From contig NC_133292.1 in the NCBI RefSeq assembly GCF_005239225.2, positions 8,528,985 to 8,592,984 on the forward strand: a DNA stretch of 64,000 nucleotides, in the 5' to 3' direction. Positions 35,601-47,001 of this stretch are shown here, in pieces; position 1 is the first letter of the stretch, and each line of letters begins with the position of its first letter. The position numbers and the translations under genes were made by a program. Origin of the DNA: Populus alba (taxonomy: Eukaryota; Streptophyta; Magnoliopsida; Malpighiales; Salicaceae). Under the pieces are notes generated by a model. The model was given only the letters and a program-made list of their open reading frames with translations. It was not told the origin of the DNA and searched no databases.

Positions 35601-36989
35601 AAAAGGAGGCTGCAGATTACAACAAAAGCAGGGTCGTCACGTGCCCATTGATTCTTAGTTTCTGAAACCAATAAAAGCAAATTAAAAGTTTTTGCATGTG
35701 ATTTTCTATAGAAAATTCCATAGCTCTAGACCTCCAATGAGTGCATGGGTAAAATTCAAACCATAAACATGATCAAATATACAATCCAAGCCTGGCAATA
35801 TTGCATTTGAAGCAGTTGGTGCTTAAAAAACAACCACTGGTTTTCAATCAAAACAGAGATCGTATACTATTAAGACTATGAATTAAGAACTAACATATAA
35901 CTAAAAATAAAAACATTTAAAGAAAAAACAATAAGATTTATTGATTTCAAAATAACCACTTAGCACAGCAAGATACAATTTATCTTCATCAACCATCGGA
36001 TGAAAAAATACAATATTCTTCAGTTGGAGATGAACTTACGTTTGTGATACTTGGTGTGCTGATAGCTGCATCCATTGTATAATGTAAAGTCAACATGCAA
36101 AATGTAATAACTCAATTAGAAACTTGCCAACTAGAAAGTAAACGAAACAATTATACACAATTGATCCAAACTCTGAACCAGCATTGTAAGTAAAGTTTTC
36201 CCCTTCTACATGCGGGTTGTGCAGAAAATTAAAAAAGAGAGGCAGTAGAACAGTCTCAATGCTGCATACTCTTACCGATGCAACACTCATCTTGCCAATT
36301 ATACACCGATAAAAGATAACATAATAGCAATAGCAAGGACAATGACAATGACGAGGAATGTTCAAGTGAAATAATTCTTACACGACTTTTGGTGAGGTGC
36401 ACAAGTGAAGCATTTGCCAGAAAGTGTATTCAACATCCATTTGTTGCCACTGCAAAAACACAAGGGTTTGTAAATGCCGCAGCAACCCACACTTAATTTT
36501 AGGCACCATCGAAGAAAATATCAACATCAATAGTCTAGGATAGATGCACGCATTTCTCTCTAACATTGATGAGCACCATAAACTAAAGAATGAATCCTCC
36601 TAAACTCGCAATTAGATATTAAAACTTGCCCCTCAAAAAAATGAAAAATAATTAATTCATATCAACAAGTGCCAAGTATGGTTTAAGGCTTGTGAATGAA
36701 GCAAACGTCATTGCATCCGATTTTAATCACAAACGGAAATGACACATTCCAGGGGTAATTACAATTTGTGAAAGAAGTTAATAAATTCAACGGTGAGATT
36801 GAAAATATTAATGGATGGATGGAGAAAAAATGAAAACGAGCGAAGAGAAAGGTTAAGATGGAAGTGAGATCTAGAGAGAGGAGAGGAGAGGACCTTGATG
36901 ATTCGACGGAGGTACTGAGGGAAAGTGGAGGAGTTAGCCCGATAAGTGGAGGACGATGATGCACGCCCTCTCGATGTTGTAGGCAACAT
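32699..36989 (-). CDS. UNC50: UNC-50 family Golgi membrane protein
   Basis: Ten exons on the minus strand: 36894-36989, 36382-36449, 36040-36065, 35571-35661, 35096-35191, 34398-34466, 34162-34220, 33949-34071, 32848-32919, 32699-32763. They join in frame to 254 residues, matching family length. UNC-50 proteins are multi-pass Golgi membrane proteins; in animals they help deliver certain receptors, and the plant role is not established. Family landmarks: the N-terminus MLPTTSRGRAS...FPQYLRRIIK; WQQMDVEYTFWQMLHLCTSP; RVEWLYAFDVHCNSFFP; IHYFLSPLLVAHGFIPVLLS; SGFNPSRY near the end; and several hydrophobic spans fitting about five membrane helices. Exon 3 is only 26 bases. The intron after exon 6 begins with GC (atg|gcaagt) and no GT donor keeps the frame. 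Confidence 0.93.
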
Positions 36990-39021
36990 CTTTTTTACCG
37001 TTTAATATGTTTGATGATTTGCTTCTTCTTGGTGATTTCAGGTCAGGTTTTTTTTTTTTTTCGCCTGCTTGATTGGAGATCTGCGCAGAACTTCTCACAG
37101 CTTTCTGTTGAGATGGTGAGAAGAAGAAACGTAAAAACGACGACGGCTCCGCTTTCTGCAGGTAGCCTTCTCTCTCTCTCGCCAAAAGGAGATGGTGGGA
37201 ACTGGGCCAAGGTTTTAACTCTTGACGAGGTTTTTACACTGGGCTTTGGCTCTAAGCTTCGGAGAAATGTTTGTGGCTTTTTTTCGGCCTTTTCGGAGAT
37301 TCACCTCATAATTAGCAGATTTTAAAAAGGTTGCTAGGTGGATGGGATAATCAAGAGGATTATTTTTAAGAATCGGTGATATTTTTAAATTAATAATTAC
37401 ATATCATTTGAGATTAAATTTCCTTCTCAGAAGATTTCAGAGTACACTTCATACATTTGAAAAAATGAATTTACTTGGATGCAAATTCCAATATTTAAAC
37501 TCCAAATATTGATAAATAAATAAAAATCCCCTTGACTCCAGGTAGGGTTTAAACTTAACATTCACTCCACTCATTTTTGCTTTGCAAGATTACTATGATT
37601 CTATTTAAGCCAAGTCCATTGGTAATACCAACTTTATGATGAGAGGGACGCTTTGCCAAAGGTTATGATGCGCTCGAAACTCAATTTTAAATGTAGTTTA
37701 GCATGTTTTTTATTAGATTTTTTTAGCATGTTTTTTATAGAATTTTTTTAAAATAAATAAAGTAATTTTATTTAAGCATCGATGTTTATTTGAGGATACA
37801 AAAAATTTGGAGTGTAATTCCAGGAATTTAGGCCATTAAATATAATTGAAGACCTATGAAAGCAATGTGTTACAATATTGTTGGCATTTCTTGTAGATGG
37901 AAGTATAGCCTGACAATCTTTGACAACTATAACATACTTTGTTTGACTGGTACAGACAACAACACGCAATCATCAACTAAGTATGGAGCATCTGGTTCCA
38001 ATATAATATTTATGTAATCCAATCCAAGTAGTTGTTCAAGAACTCCACTAAATAATTTTGTATTCAATCAAACAGTAAAAAATAATTATGCTAGGCGCCG
38101 GGGGGGGGGGTGAATGTATGTTCTTCTGGAAAAATATACACGAAACAATCAATATCCAACCGTCACATTGAATTCATAAATTTGCGGTGAAAGCATGCCC
38201 GTAAATTGTGAAGAATCTATCTCTCTCTATTTTCTCTGAAAATATTCAAGGCCATGGGCCAATAAATACTGCTACAGCCACGCAGCAGAACTAAGCAATA
38301 TTCTGGGCACATTAGACGGGACGAAGAACAGGAATTTATCCTGGCCAATTAGCTGTGTTTCTGGTACAATGTCACCGACCGCCATATCAACACTATCCTG
38401 ACAATCAACATTACTATCCAAAATTGTACAGCCGCATAGTACCCAAACGTACCAGGATGCTCCGCTTGCCAGAAGTTTTCTACCTTTTTTTTTAAATTAA
38501 AAGAAAACAATGGGTTTAAAAAATCACTGTTTTTTTCCTGTAAGTTTTCTAGGAGAAATTTCTGAGGCATGTATTTTATCCAGCTGTTTAAATTCAAAAC
38601 CAGTGATATCTTAATCAGCAGGACCAGCATACCAGAAGGGCAGTATTTTTGTACATCTTTGAAATTCAAGACTATTGCGAGCTCAGAAGCAGAAAAAAGA
38701 AGATGCTAAATAAGAAACAAATAAATTAATTTCCAGTAATTAAATCATCAGTGATTTTTGGCTTTCACCAAATGAGTAAAACCACTGCTGTGATCTAAAC
38801 CTTTCTTTCCCTAAATCTAGATTATTATTTTTTAATTTATCACACCCGACGAAACAAAACCAGAAACCAAACAGCTTCTTTCATACCCTCTTGTCATACC
38901 TCAAACCTTCCTAACCTCTCAACACACGTCTGGTCGGTCCATCCAATCTCTAATCTTCTCACTTAACAACCCATTTGCTAACTAATCCTATAATTAATCT
39001 TATTTCCATTAATATTCCTAA
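36990..39021. other. Intergenic sequence between UNC50 and MYB
   Basis: 36990-37200 is the probable UNC50 leader and promoter, with a CT-rich patch near 37168-37182. The remainder is AT-rich and holds an 11-base G run at 38100-38110. The plus-strand frame at 37011-37325 has no domain and overlaps the UNC50 leader; I treat it as chance. Confidence 0.5.
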
Positions 39022-39759
39022 TTAGCCACTACTTTTCTTCCCAATCCCAACCATATAGATGCTCACTTCCTTTCTAATCATCTCCTGCATAACTGCTAAC
39101 AACTCCGGCACAAACGTCGTCGTTTTCTCAACATCTCCGGTTAACAATTCTTTAGTGCCAACCCCATCTCTCCTCAACTGTCCAGACTCCATCCCCAGAG
39201 TAGACAACGTAAGTTCAGTCGAAACGCCGTCGTCGTTGCTAATTCCAGTTTCTACAACTGGCATGTTTTCGCTTGCCAGCATAGATGAAGTCACCGGTAA
39301 CCCAGCATCACTGACGTCAGATCCCGAAGGAGTACTGGCCCTCTTGTGAACCGAAGACGACGACCTCGTTTTAGCAGATTTCTCCTTCACTCCATCTTCA
39401 TTAACCGTTCCATCATTCTCAATCAAGTCCGCGTATTTCCTCTTTAACGTGGAGTTCCAATGATTTTTGATTGCGTTGTCCGTACGTCCATCGAGGAGTC
39501 TTGCTATGGTAGCCCATTTATTACCATACTTGGCATGAGCATTGATGATGATCTCATCTTCTTCGCGTGTAAACGCTCTGTGCTCCACTTCCGGTGACAG
39601 CTGATTACACCATCGTAACCTGCAGGATTTCCCGGATCGGCCCAGTACTGCTCTTGCTATCATCGTCCAGTTACGCGGCCCATGTTTTATCACCAAATGC
39701 TTCAGCAGATCGTCTTCTTCCGGGCTCCATGGTCCCTTAACCCGATTATTATCCATCAA
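39022..39759 (-). CDS. R2R3-MYB transcription factor, subgroup 22 (MYB44/70/73/77-like)
   Basis: Intronless, 245 residues, as usual for subgroup 22. Two MYB repeats bind DNA: R2 with Trp at 11, 31 and 50, and R3 with Phe63, Trp82 and Trp101. Signature stretches [16 protein letters not shown] (46-61) and [11 protein letters not shown] (91-101) are subgroup 22 features. C-terminal marks are SGSDVSDAG (145-153), a weakened EAR-like repression motif ELTLSTL (182-188, usually LTLSL) and the helix [17 protein letters not shown] (216-232). Relatives act in the nucleus in abscisic acid, auxin and stress signalling; some activate and some repress. It is short for the group, whose members are mostly near 300 residues. 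It does not belong to the lignin MYB groups that would bind the SAD AC element. Confidence 0.93.
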   Translation of the reverse strand: MMDNNRVKGPWSPEEDDLLKHLVIKHGPRNWTMIARAVLGRSGKSCRLRWCNQLSPEVEHRAFTREEDEIIINAHAKYGNKWATIARLLDGRTDNAIKNHWNSTLKRKYADLIENDGTVNEDGVKEKSAKTRSSSSVHKRASTPSGSDVSDAGLPVTSSMLASENMPVVETGISNDDGVSTELTLSTLGMESGQLRRDGVGTKELLTGDVEKTTTFVPELLAVMQEMIRKEVSIYMVGIGKKSSG

Positions 39760-39841
39760 AAACCCTAAAGGAGATGAGACGATGGTTTTAAAATAGAGAG
39801 GTTCTCTGTATTGAATAGGAGGGGGGCGGAGGAAGCGGGAC

Positions 39842-39849
39842 TTTATAAG
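39842..39849 (-). promoter_or_regulatory. TATA box of the MYB gene
   Basis: Minus strand cttataaag, about 85 bp upstream of the ATG at 39759, giving a leader of about 55 bases. Confidence 0.6.
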
Positions 39850-40909
39850 GGATGGATTAGGAGGAGTGATTAAACCGGTTAGGGGAAATACGTGGATATA
39901 GAGAAAGCGGATACTGGTATTTTTCAGTTACCGGTTTTAATTATACAACTGTATAACTGCCACGTAGGTCCTCGGATTACTGAGAATCTAACAGGATAAA
40001 CTCGGCGGGTTTGGGAATTTGAAGGATTTTTCTTGCGGTAGTTACCATAACTGATAAATCTCATTAATAAAATTAAAGGGTGTTTATGATACTTGTCATT
40101 TAAAGTGTTTTTTTTAATATAAAATAAATAAAGAAACTATTAGTCATTTATTTCATTCCATGGTAATATTTGTTTGAATATGGTAACCAAAATCTAGTTT
40201 AAAATTGAATTATATAACAAAAAAAGACAACAGTGGCATATAAAATAATATTTCATTTTAGTAAATATATTTAAAAAAATTGTAGATCAAAATAAAGAAT
40301 GAGAATATTTTTTAGAGCAATCCTTTTTTTTTATTTTGAGAGAAACTACAACTTTTAATTTGCCTCTTGGAAGAACAAATTTAATCATCTAGAATAATAA
40401 ATATATAAAAACTACAAGAGAAAGAAATTAAAATAAACTTGAAATATAATATTTCTGATTTTTTACTTTCATTCTGTAATTTTTACTTTGCAAAGTGAGC
40501 TTCTAATACATGCTTGTATTTTTAATTGAGATAATTGAAAAGTAAGCTTTTTGTTTAATTATTTTTATAACATAACTGAGTTTTTAATCTATTTTCTTGT
40601 TAACTTGTATTTTAATCTAAATTAATTGAGCATGAAATATATCAATCATATACAAATTATGTGACAAGTAAAAAAATTATTTAAGAAAAATCACATGAGA
40701 CCATATTTTTCCATGTATGGAAACCTTTTTCCTTCTTGTTCCTTCTATTTTCCTTATCCCTCCTTGTTTGTTATATTTTTCTTTTTAATATTGATGGATA
40801 CAAATAAAATGAACTCAAAAAAATTTCAAAACATACCAAAAAATTCCCCCAAAATAAACCCCATGAGAACACCTCTCAGGCTTGAGTTTAGTATATATCC
40901 TGAGCCTAA

Positions 40910-41350
40910 AGTACAACACGGAGCTCAAAGAGATTGGGCTTGGGCACACGCCCAACATTGGTGTGACATGTACAACACCCTTGTTGTTGGCCTGCACCCT
41001 TATGGGCTAGGGTTTCCAAGCTTGAGCCTAATGTGCTCGAACTTGAGAGCGCATCCCGAGCCCAACATGTTTGGGATCAACCAGCGCGTCTGAACCCATT
41101 TTCACCCCCTCGTGTACCTGAGCTGCCACTCTTAATCCCGACATGTTTAGGTCCAGGCAACGTACTTGGATCTACTTTCACCTTTCATGGGCTCAGGCTG
41201 TTACGTACGTCCAATCCCAACATGTTTAGGTTTAGACAACACGCTGGAACCTGCTTTCACACTTGGTGGGCTCGGGCTGTCACACTCAAGCTTAACATGT
41301 TTGGGTCTCAACTGCATACCCGAACCCACTTTCACCCCTTATAAGCTCTA
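40910..41350 (+). repeat. Degenerate minisatellite, unit ~76 bp
   Basis: The octamer acatgttt recurs at 41065, 41141, 41220 and 41295 (spacings 76, 79, 75). Each time it is followed by gg(g/t)tc..., gaacc-like and ctttcacc blocks and then gggctc-ggctg. More worn units precede it back to about 40910 (gcccaacattgg, gagcctaatgtgctcg). All frames through it are by-products of the repeat. Confidence 0.8.
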
Positions 41351-42664
41351 ACACCTTGTTTGAGCCCAACACTCACCAGATAATTTTTCTGAGGTTCTAT
41401 AAGAGTCTTTTAATATTTTATACTGATCTGATATGTATTATTTTGAGTAGAATACAACTCAAAATATTACAAAGGGTGAAATTACACTTCAAACCCTCAT
41501 CTTCACAAAAAAAAACAAGATTCATGGGCTATAAATACATCATAAGACCTTCAAAACAAATGTTCACAATATATTTCATTCTTTAATGCATACATATTTT
41601 CGGAGCATCTCTCTATAATATTATTATATTTTATCTCTCTATAAAGTTAATAACTTTATCATCAAAGAGTTTTCACCTCCACCAAAAATAACACTGTGCA
41701 TGTAACAGTCACAAGCCACATCAGTCTACCAATCAACAAGTATAAGCTATCAATCACCTTAACTATGGAGAATTGATGATATTGTTATAACCAATTGATT
41801 AACTGATTATTCAACTCAGGAACCATATTTCTAAACTACTTGGATTTTCTTGGGACAACATAAAATATGATTATAAATCATTCATATAAATGTTTATGTT
41901 AATTTGACTAAAAATCAATTTTAGAATAATAAATTGACAATTCAATCATTTTATAATAATAAAATTGGTATTTATTGGAAACTTATTTTATTATATACAT
42001 ATGCTTTGAGCTATTTTTTCAGAAAAAAATAATATAAACAAGTGTAATCCTACATGGAAAATGAATGTCTAGTTTGGAAAAGAAATATTTGAGGAAATAA
42101 AATGAAATTGCCTTTATTTTGTAGGGAAAAAAATACACTCGTCAAATGGGGCAAAAGATTAGTTATGGAAATTAGTCTAGAAGGGAGAAGAAGAGGAGTT
42201 GAAAGTGTAAAATATCACGAGAAATTAAAGGGCGAATATTGGCGGTTAAGAGGATAAGTTTGACTAGACAGGCTGGAGGGCATTACGTAAGGGATTTTGA
42301 TTGTTTGTCTTTTAGGTATGGTTTGGTTGTGGAGCTAGTAAGGGTGCACGGAAGCGATGACGTGGAGAAAACGACAAAACGAATTGGAGAGGGCGATGAT
42401 TACTGACAAATTGACAGTACAGACTGCCAACCTGACACACCATGGACATGCTAACGGCTCTTCCTGTCACCGACACGAAGCGGTCACCGACTCAACAGAA
42501 TATTATTTAACGGAATGACTAACATTGAAATCTGATTAACACTGTTAAGTCCCCCGTGCCATGCTACACGTGCACTTAGGTGGACACAACATACTGTGAC
42601 TTTCTGGTACTCCTCCACGGTGATTTGTAATTAACCAACAGTGGGTCGGGTTAATCGTCTGTTT

Positions 42665-42850
42665 GGTAAGTGGTATAAAATATTTTTTTGTTTAAAAATA
42701 TATTAATATATATTTTTTTTGTTTTTTATATAAACATATTAAAATTATTAAAAAATAAAAAATATTAATTTAATATTTAAAAAAAAACAAACGCATTTTT
42801 TTAAAAAAATATTAAAAAACAAAAGCTATTTTTTTAAAAGCACAAATCTT
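42665..42850 (-). repeat. AT-rich dispersed repeat, copy 5 (inverted, diverged)
   Basis: Reads as the reverse of copies 1-4: tttaaaaatatattaa, atattaaaattattaaaaaa, attaatttaa, then aaaaacaaacgc. Confidence 0.5.
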
Positions 42851-43717
42851 CTAAAAAACAAAACCTTAGTCTTTGCATATCTTCTAAATCCTAACATTAC
42901 AACTAGAAAAAAAAAAAAAAAAAAAGGGTCTAAACTAGCACTGTTTTACTCCATAAGAATTACATTTATTATATGAATAGCAAGCATAGTTATTGAACTC
43001 ATTTAATTTAGTGACTTGTTTTAGTTATTTGTTAATTTTAGGTTAACATAGTCAAATTCAAGCAAATTAATTTTTATTTTTTTATATTTAAATAGTTTAC
43101 CTAACAAACCTCCTATTTAAGTTAAGTCTGATAATTTTCGTACTAAGAGATGGGTATAAAATCAAATATGATTTTAATTATAAGATTTTTTTTTAGATTT
43201 ATATTAAAAGGTACATATCTTTGAGCTAGTTTGCCTCAATTTAAACTAAAATTCTTTATAAGGATGCATCCTTAATATTAATTTGTTTAAATTCAGAGTA
43301 ATCTAATAAAATTTATTGATGATGGTTCTAGAATCCAAATCCAACAATTAAGAAAGAAAACACATAAACCTCGTCGACTATTATTTTCAATCCCTTAAGA
43401 GTATTCAAAAGGTCGGTTAATAGGATAAATGAAATTGATTTTATGTCATGACAATGCAATCCCTTAAATTGTTATTTGATTTATTGTAAATGGATTATTA
43501 TATATTGTATATTGCTTCTTCTTCTTCTTTGTTACAAGGGATTATTGAGTAAATATGTGAGTGATTCTACATGGTTTGTGAGAAGTGATCTCCAAGAAAG
43601 TGAGATTCCCAAGCAAGCTACGAATTTTCCACACTCCCTTAAAGTCGAATTCCTCACATCTAACACAACATTAATTACTCGATTATTTTTCGTTAAAAAA
43701 AAAAAAAAAAAGATTCC

Positions 43718-43856
43718 AAAGTAAAGGAATTCAATAACCTTATACGCAACGGACTCCTCAATGATACCAACCTTTTCCATCCTGGCTGCACCTAGCGAGT
43801 CCAGACTCGCACGGGGAATAATAAAAGCTAACCCAAAAAAAAAAAAAAAAAGTAAA
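43718..43856 (+). mobile_element. Short A-tailed retroposed fragment (candidate)
   Basis: A ~110-bp segment of higher complexity ends in 17 A (43835-43851) and is bracketed by aaagtaaa at 43718-43725 and 43849-43856, a possible 8-bp target duplication. Another A run lies just before it. On the minus strand it keeps an open frame of about 40 codons that I do not recognise. It could be a truncated SINE or a processed cDNA end. Confidence 0.4.
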
Positions 43857-44223
43857 CTCTCACGCAATTGCATACTTTATTAACCACCGTTTGGATTTTG
43901 CAAAACTGAGTTTCTGCTTTGTATAGTTGTTTTTGTTAACAAATAAAAAACAACATTGCAGGTTATCGCGTCACAGCATGCACCGTAAAATGTATATCAG
44001 GTTTAAATTGCTTGAAATATCAGCAGAAATATAGAAATGCCCTTTGAAATCAACTGATTTGCTATCGATTATATGTGGAATTCATTGACATTTACAGTAA
44101 ATTAATCCTAATGTCACGGAATGTGGAAGGAAGCACGAGGAGGCTATAAAGGGCATTGTATATTCAATGCCTAGCTAGGAGCATTGCACAAGCCACTACA
44201 AACAATTTCCAGCTGCAGCTCCG

Positions 44224-44355
44224 ATGAACATGGAGAAGAGCTGGACATTTAATGGACGATTGATGCATAGCTCGATGATGGAAATCGTAATCTTATTGCA
44301 TAAAGTGAGATGTATTTTCATTGCAAAGTGCATCGGATTACGGACAATGATATAA
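44224..44355 (+). CDS. Possible small ORF, 43 residues, unknown
   Basis: A TATA-like ctataaag (44144-44151) lies 75 bp upstream of this ATG, which opens a 43-codon frame ending at TAA. The product has a hydrophobic/basic C-terminal half with two Cys. It has no signal peptide and no family signature I know. The promoter-like context is the only support, so it may be chance. Confidence 0.15.
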   Translation: MNMEKSWTFNGRLMHSSMMEIVILLHKVRCIFIAKCIGLRTMI

Positions 44356-45474
44356 CTAGATTATCATACAAGCAATATGCACGTGCAAACGAATAATCGA
44401 GGATGTTCCATTCTCAGAACAAAATGGTGGGGTGTTGCTTTCTCTGGGCTCTCACATGTTGCTGCCCTCATAGCAAATTGTCGGAAAAGAATCAAGACGG
44501 GGATTTTATTTATGCAATTAATGTCAACTTGCAATTTTTATTTTTACCGATTAAATATATATGACCCGTGGCCATATATATATATATTGAAACTTGCAGA
44601 ATCATCAGCAGCTCCCTAGATAGAAGACACATTGCAGTCAACAAAAGTGTACCCATCTCGCGTATATAAAAAACAATATGAGCAAGTGCAGATAGGTATG
44701 TTCTCATTTTTTAAATTAAAGTGCGTTGGACAATGGGGTTTAAGGCATAGAAACAGCTATAAAAACGATATTTACATGGCAGGGAACGATAGAGGATGTT
44801 TCCCTGGCTGATTAAACATGTCTTCCTACCAGTTAAATAAAATAAATAAATAAATAAAAACAGATCTTGCTTTTCCCAAGCATTGCACATGTTGCTATCT
44901 TGATTGCAATCGAGAGTGATGATGATGCTTGGATGTCTCAAGCCGGTGATTAATTGATTCCTCTTTGAATTTGTATTTATGTGGCTGAGAGAGTTAAGGG
45001 TGATATTGTTGGAAAGGAAAAAAAACGCAGATCGAGGTGTTAGAAATATAGTTTTTGAAGACCTTCGGTATATAAAAGATGTGGGTAAGTGGGTGTTTGG
45101 CATCTTGTATTTTATTTTTATTTTTTTGTTATATATTGATTAAAAAAACAAATTTTAAAAAAGTTATAATATGCTGATTAATCAAGGTTTTAAGAGAGTT
45201 TTAAATCAAACTTGTGTATTGATTAGCTAAGAATTTAAAGAAAATAAATTTATTGAAATTCATGCAAAACTATAATATATATTAATTAATTAGATATTTC
45301 AAAATTATAGTTGAGATAAGATATAATTTTAATCACACTATACGCCTCAAACGACATTGATTGAATATGTTTATATCATATATAAATTTTGCTATTTATT
45401 TTGTTTTCTAGTACAATGTTAATTTGCTTATTTATGGTACAAATAAAAAGGATTTTTTACACACAACGGGGTAG

Positions 45475-45690
45475 TTTGTTTAAAATGTAATTATAATTTT
45501 TTTTTTAAAATATTTTTTATTTAAAAATACATTAAAATAAAATTATTTTATTTTTAAAAAATTATTTTTATTTCAGTACATCAAAATAATCTAAAAATAC
45601 TAAAAAAATATTAATTTAAAATAAAATAAAAATAAAATTTAATTTAATTTTAAAAAATTTCAAAACACAAAAACAAACAGGATCTAAGTT
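45475..45690 (-). repeat. AT-rich dispersed repeat, copy 6 (inverted)
   Basis: Contains tttttatttaaaaatacatt, atcaaaataatctaaaaat, attaatttaaaataaa and caaaacacaaaaacaaacag, the reverse complement of the forward copies. This is the best-preserved inverted copy. Confidence 0.65.
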
Positions 45691-45944
45691 CAAGTTCTTA
45701 AAACCAACATCACGGTATTTATTAAGTTTTTATAAATATACCAAGTATATAAGGTATGTTCTTAAGATTATTTAAAAAAATTATTCTCTATTAACATAAA
45801 AGTTAATCCGAGCATGCTTATACTGCTTAAAAGAAAAATTAATATTTTTCAAAAATGATCTCATATGCACACGATAGAAGTTAATCATATATTTATCTTG
45901 ATTGATTATTTAATTAAGCAGAAAATAGGATATTAAGAGCAATG

Positions 45945-46450
45945 TTATTAAACCTGGTCTGGCCCAGTCTGGCGGGTCGACCCAGTGGCTAGACATAGAC
46001 AATTAAAAAAATAAGGAATAATTCCAAAGAAAATAAAAAAAAAACGTTAAGGGATTAAAATTGAAAAAAAAAAAAAAATAAGGATAAAAAACAACAATCA
46101 AGAGGACAAGTATCATGTATAATATATACATAAAAAATTCAAAAGAAAGAAAAACCAATTAAAAGGAAAAGGATCATTATTGAATAGTTTTCTTCCATTT
46201 TTTTTTATCAAAATAATACTAGTTTTATTTTCTAACCAAATAAAAAATCAAGTGATTAGCTAAGAAAAAATCATGTCAAAATCCATTGATAATTTTTTTC
46301 ATTATCCTTTATATTAAAATAATATTATTTTTACTTATTATACGATAAAAAAAATTAATTGACCCTAGTCATCCCAATCACTCAACCCAACTCGTGACTT
46401 AATAAATAATAGAGATTGACTCCCAAGCTGGGTTTTAAAAGCATGATAAA
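45945..46450. repeat. Unclassified dispersed repeat with GGGTCGACCC-type wording
   Basis: Begins with ggcccagtctggcgggtcgacccagtgg and ends near gctgggttttaaaagcat, with an AT-rich middle. A related block (ccagatcaacctgccaaatgg) occurs near 62525-62680. No coding capacity. Confidence 0.4.
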
Positions 46451-46818
46451 AAAATAAATATAAGATATTATAAGATAAAACAATGAAATTAAATAGTAAT
46501 GGATAAAATTATATATATATATATATAATATATATTAAGATAAGAGAACTCAAAATAAAATGATTTTAATTATAAAAATAAGAATTAAATTCAATAAAAA
46601 AAGAATTAAAATCAAATGATTAGGGTTTTTATTCTTGAAGGGTAAAATCATCACGAATTGCACCGTTAATAATCCACGGTAAAAGACATTAAAACACTGA
46701 AGGGTTTTAACTTTATGAATAATATAATGTATAATAATTAGTACAGGCGGGTGAGAGAACTTGTCTAATGATGTCTAACTTTAAGTTAAAACTGAAAAAT
46801 AAAAGGAGGACCAATCCC

Positions 46819-46847
46819 TGGGCTGATTCCATGTTGACCCAGGCCCA
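46819..46847. promoter_or_regulatory. Pair of site II (TGGGCY) elements upstream of the reticulon gene
   Basis: TGGGCT at 46819-46824 and GGCCCA at 46842-46847, about 155-185 bp before the ATG. They are typical of proximal promoters of constitutively expressed plant genes. Confidence 0.4.
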
Positions 46848-47001
46848 TTCTACTTTCGTGCTCATTTGACGTTAGTCAAGAAGTAGAAGAATTTGCGCTG
46901 GCCACGTCAGTTATTTCTTTTGTATCCTCTCTCGCTAGTCGCTCCACTCTCTTGAGTCATCTCATAAAATTAGCCACGTCGAATCCTAAACTTCAATCAC
47001 A

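Larger units (their letters stand above)
39850..46780. other. Long intergenic region
   Basis: No well-supported gene over 7 kb. It contains a decayed minisatellite (40910-41350), AT-rich dispersed repeats (42665-42850, 45475-45690), an A-tailed insert (43718-43856), a possible 43-codon ORF (44224-44355) and an unclassified repeat with the ggcgggtcgacccagtgg wording (45945-46450). Confidence 0.5.

Noticed and set aside
37011..37325. 104-codon plus-strand frame divergent from UNC50
   Set aside because: It overlaps the UNC50 leader, has low-complexity Phe and Ser runs and no family signature.
41033..41351. Two long overlapping plus-strand frames near 41.0-41.35 kb
   Set aside because: They are translations of the ~76-bp minisatellite and stop where the repeat stops.
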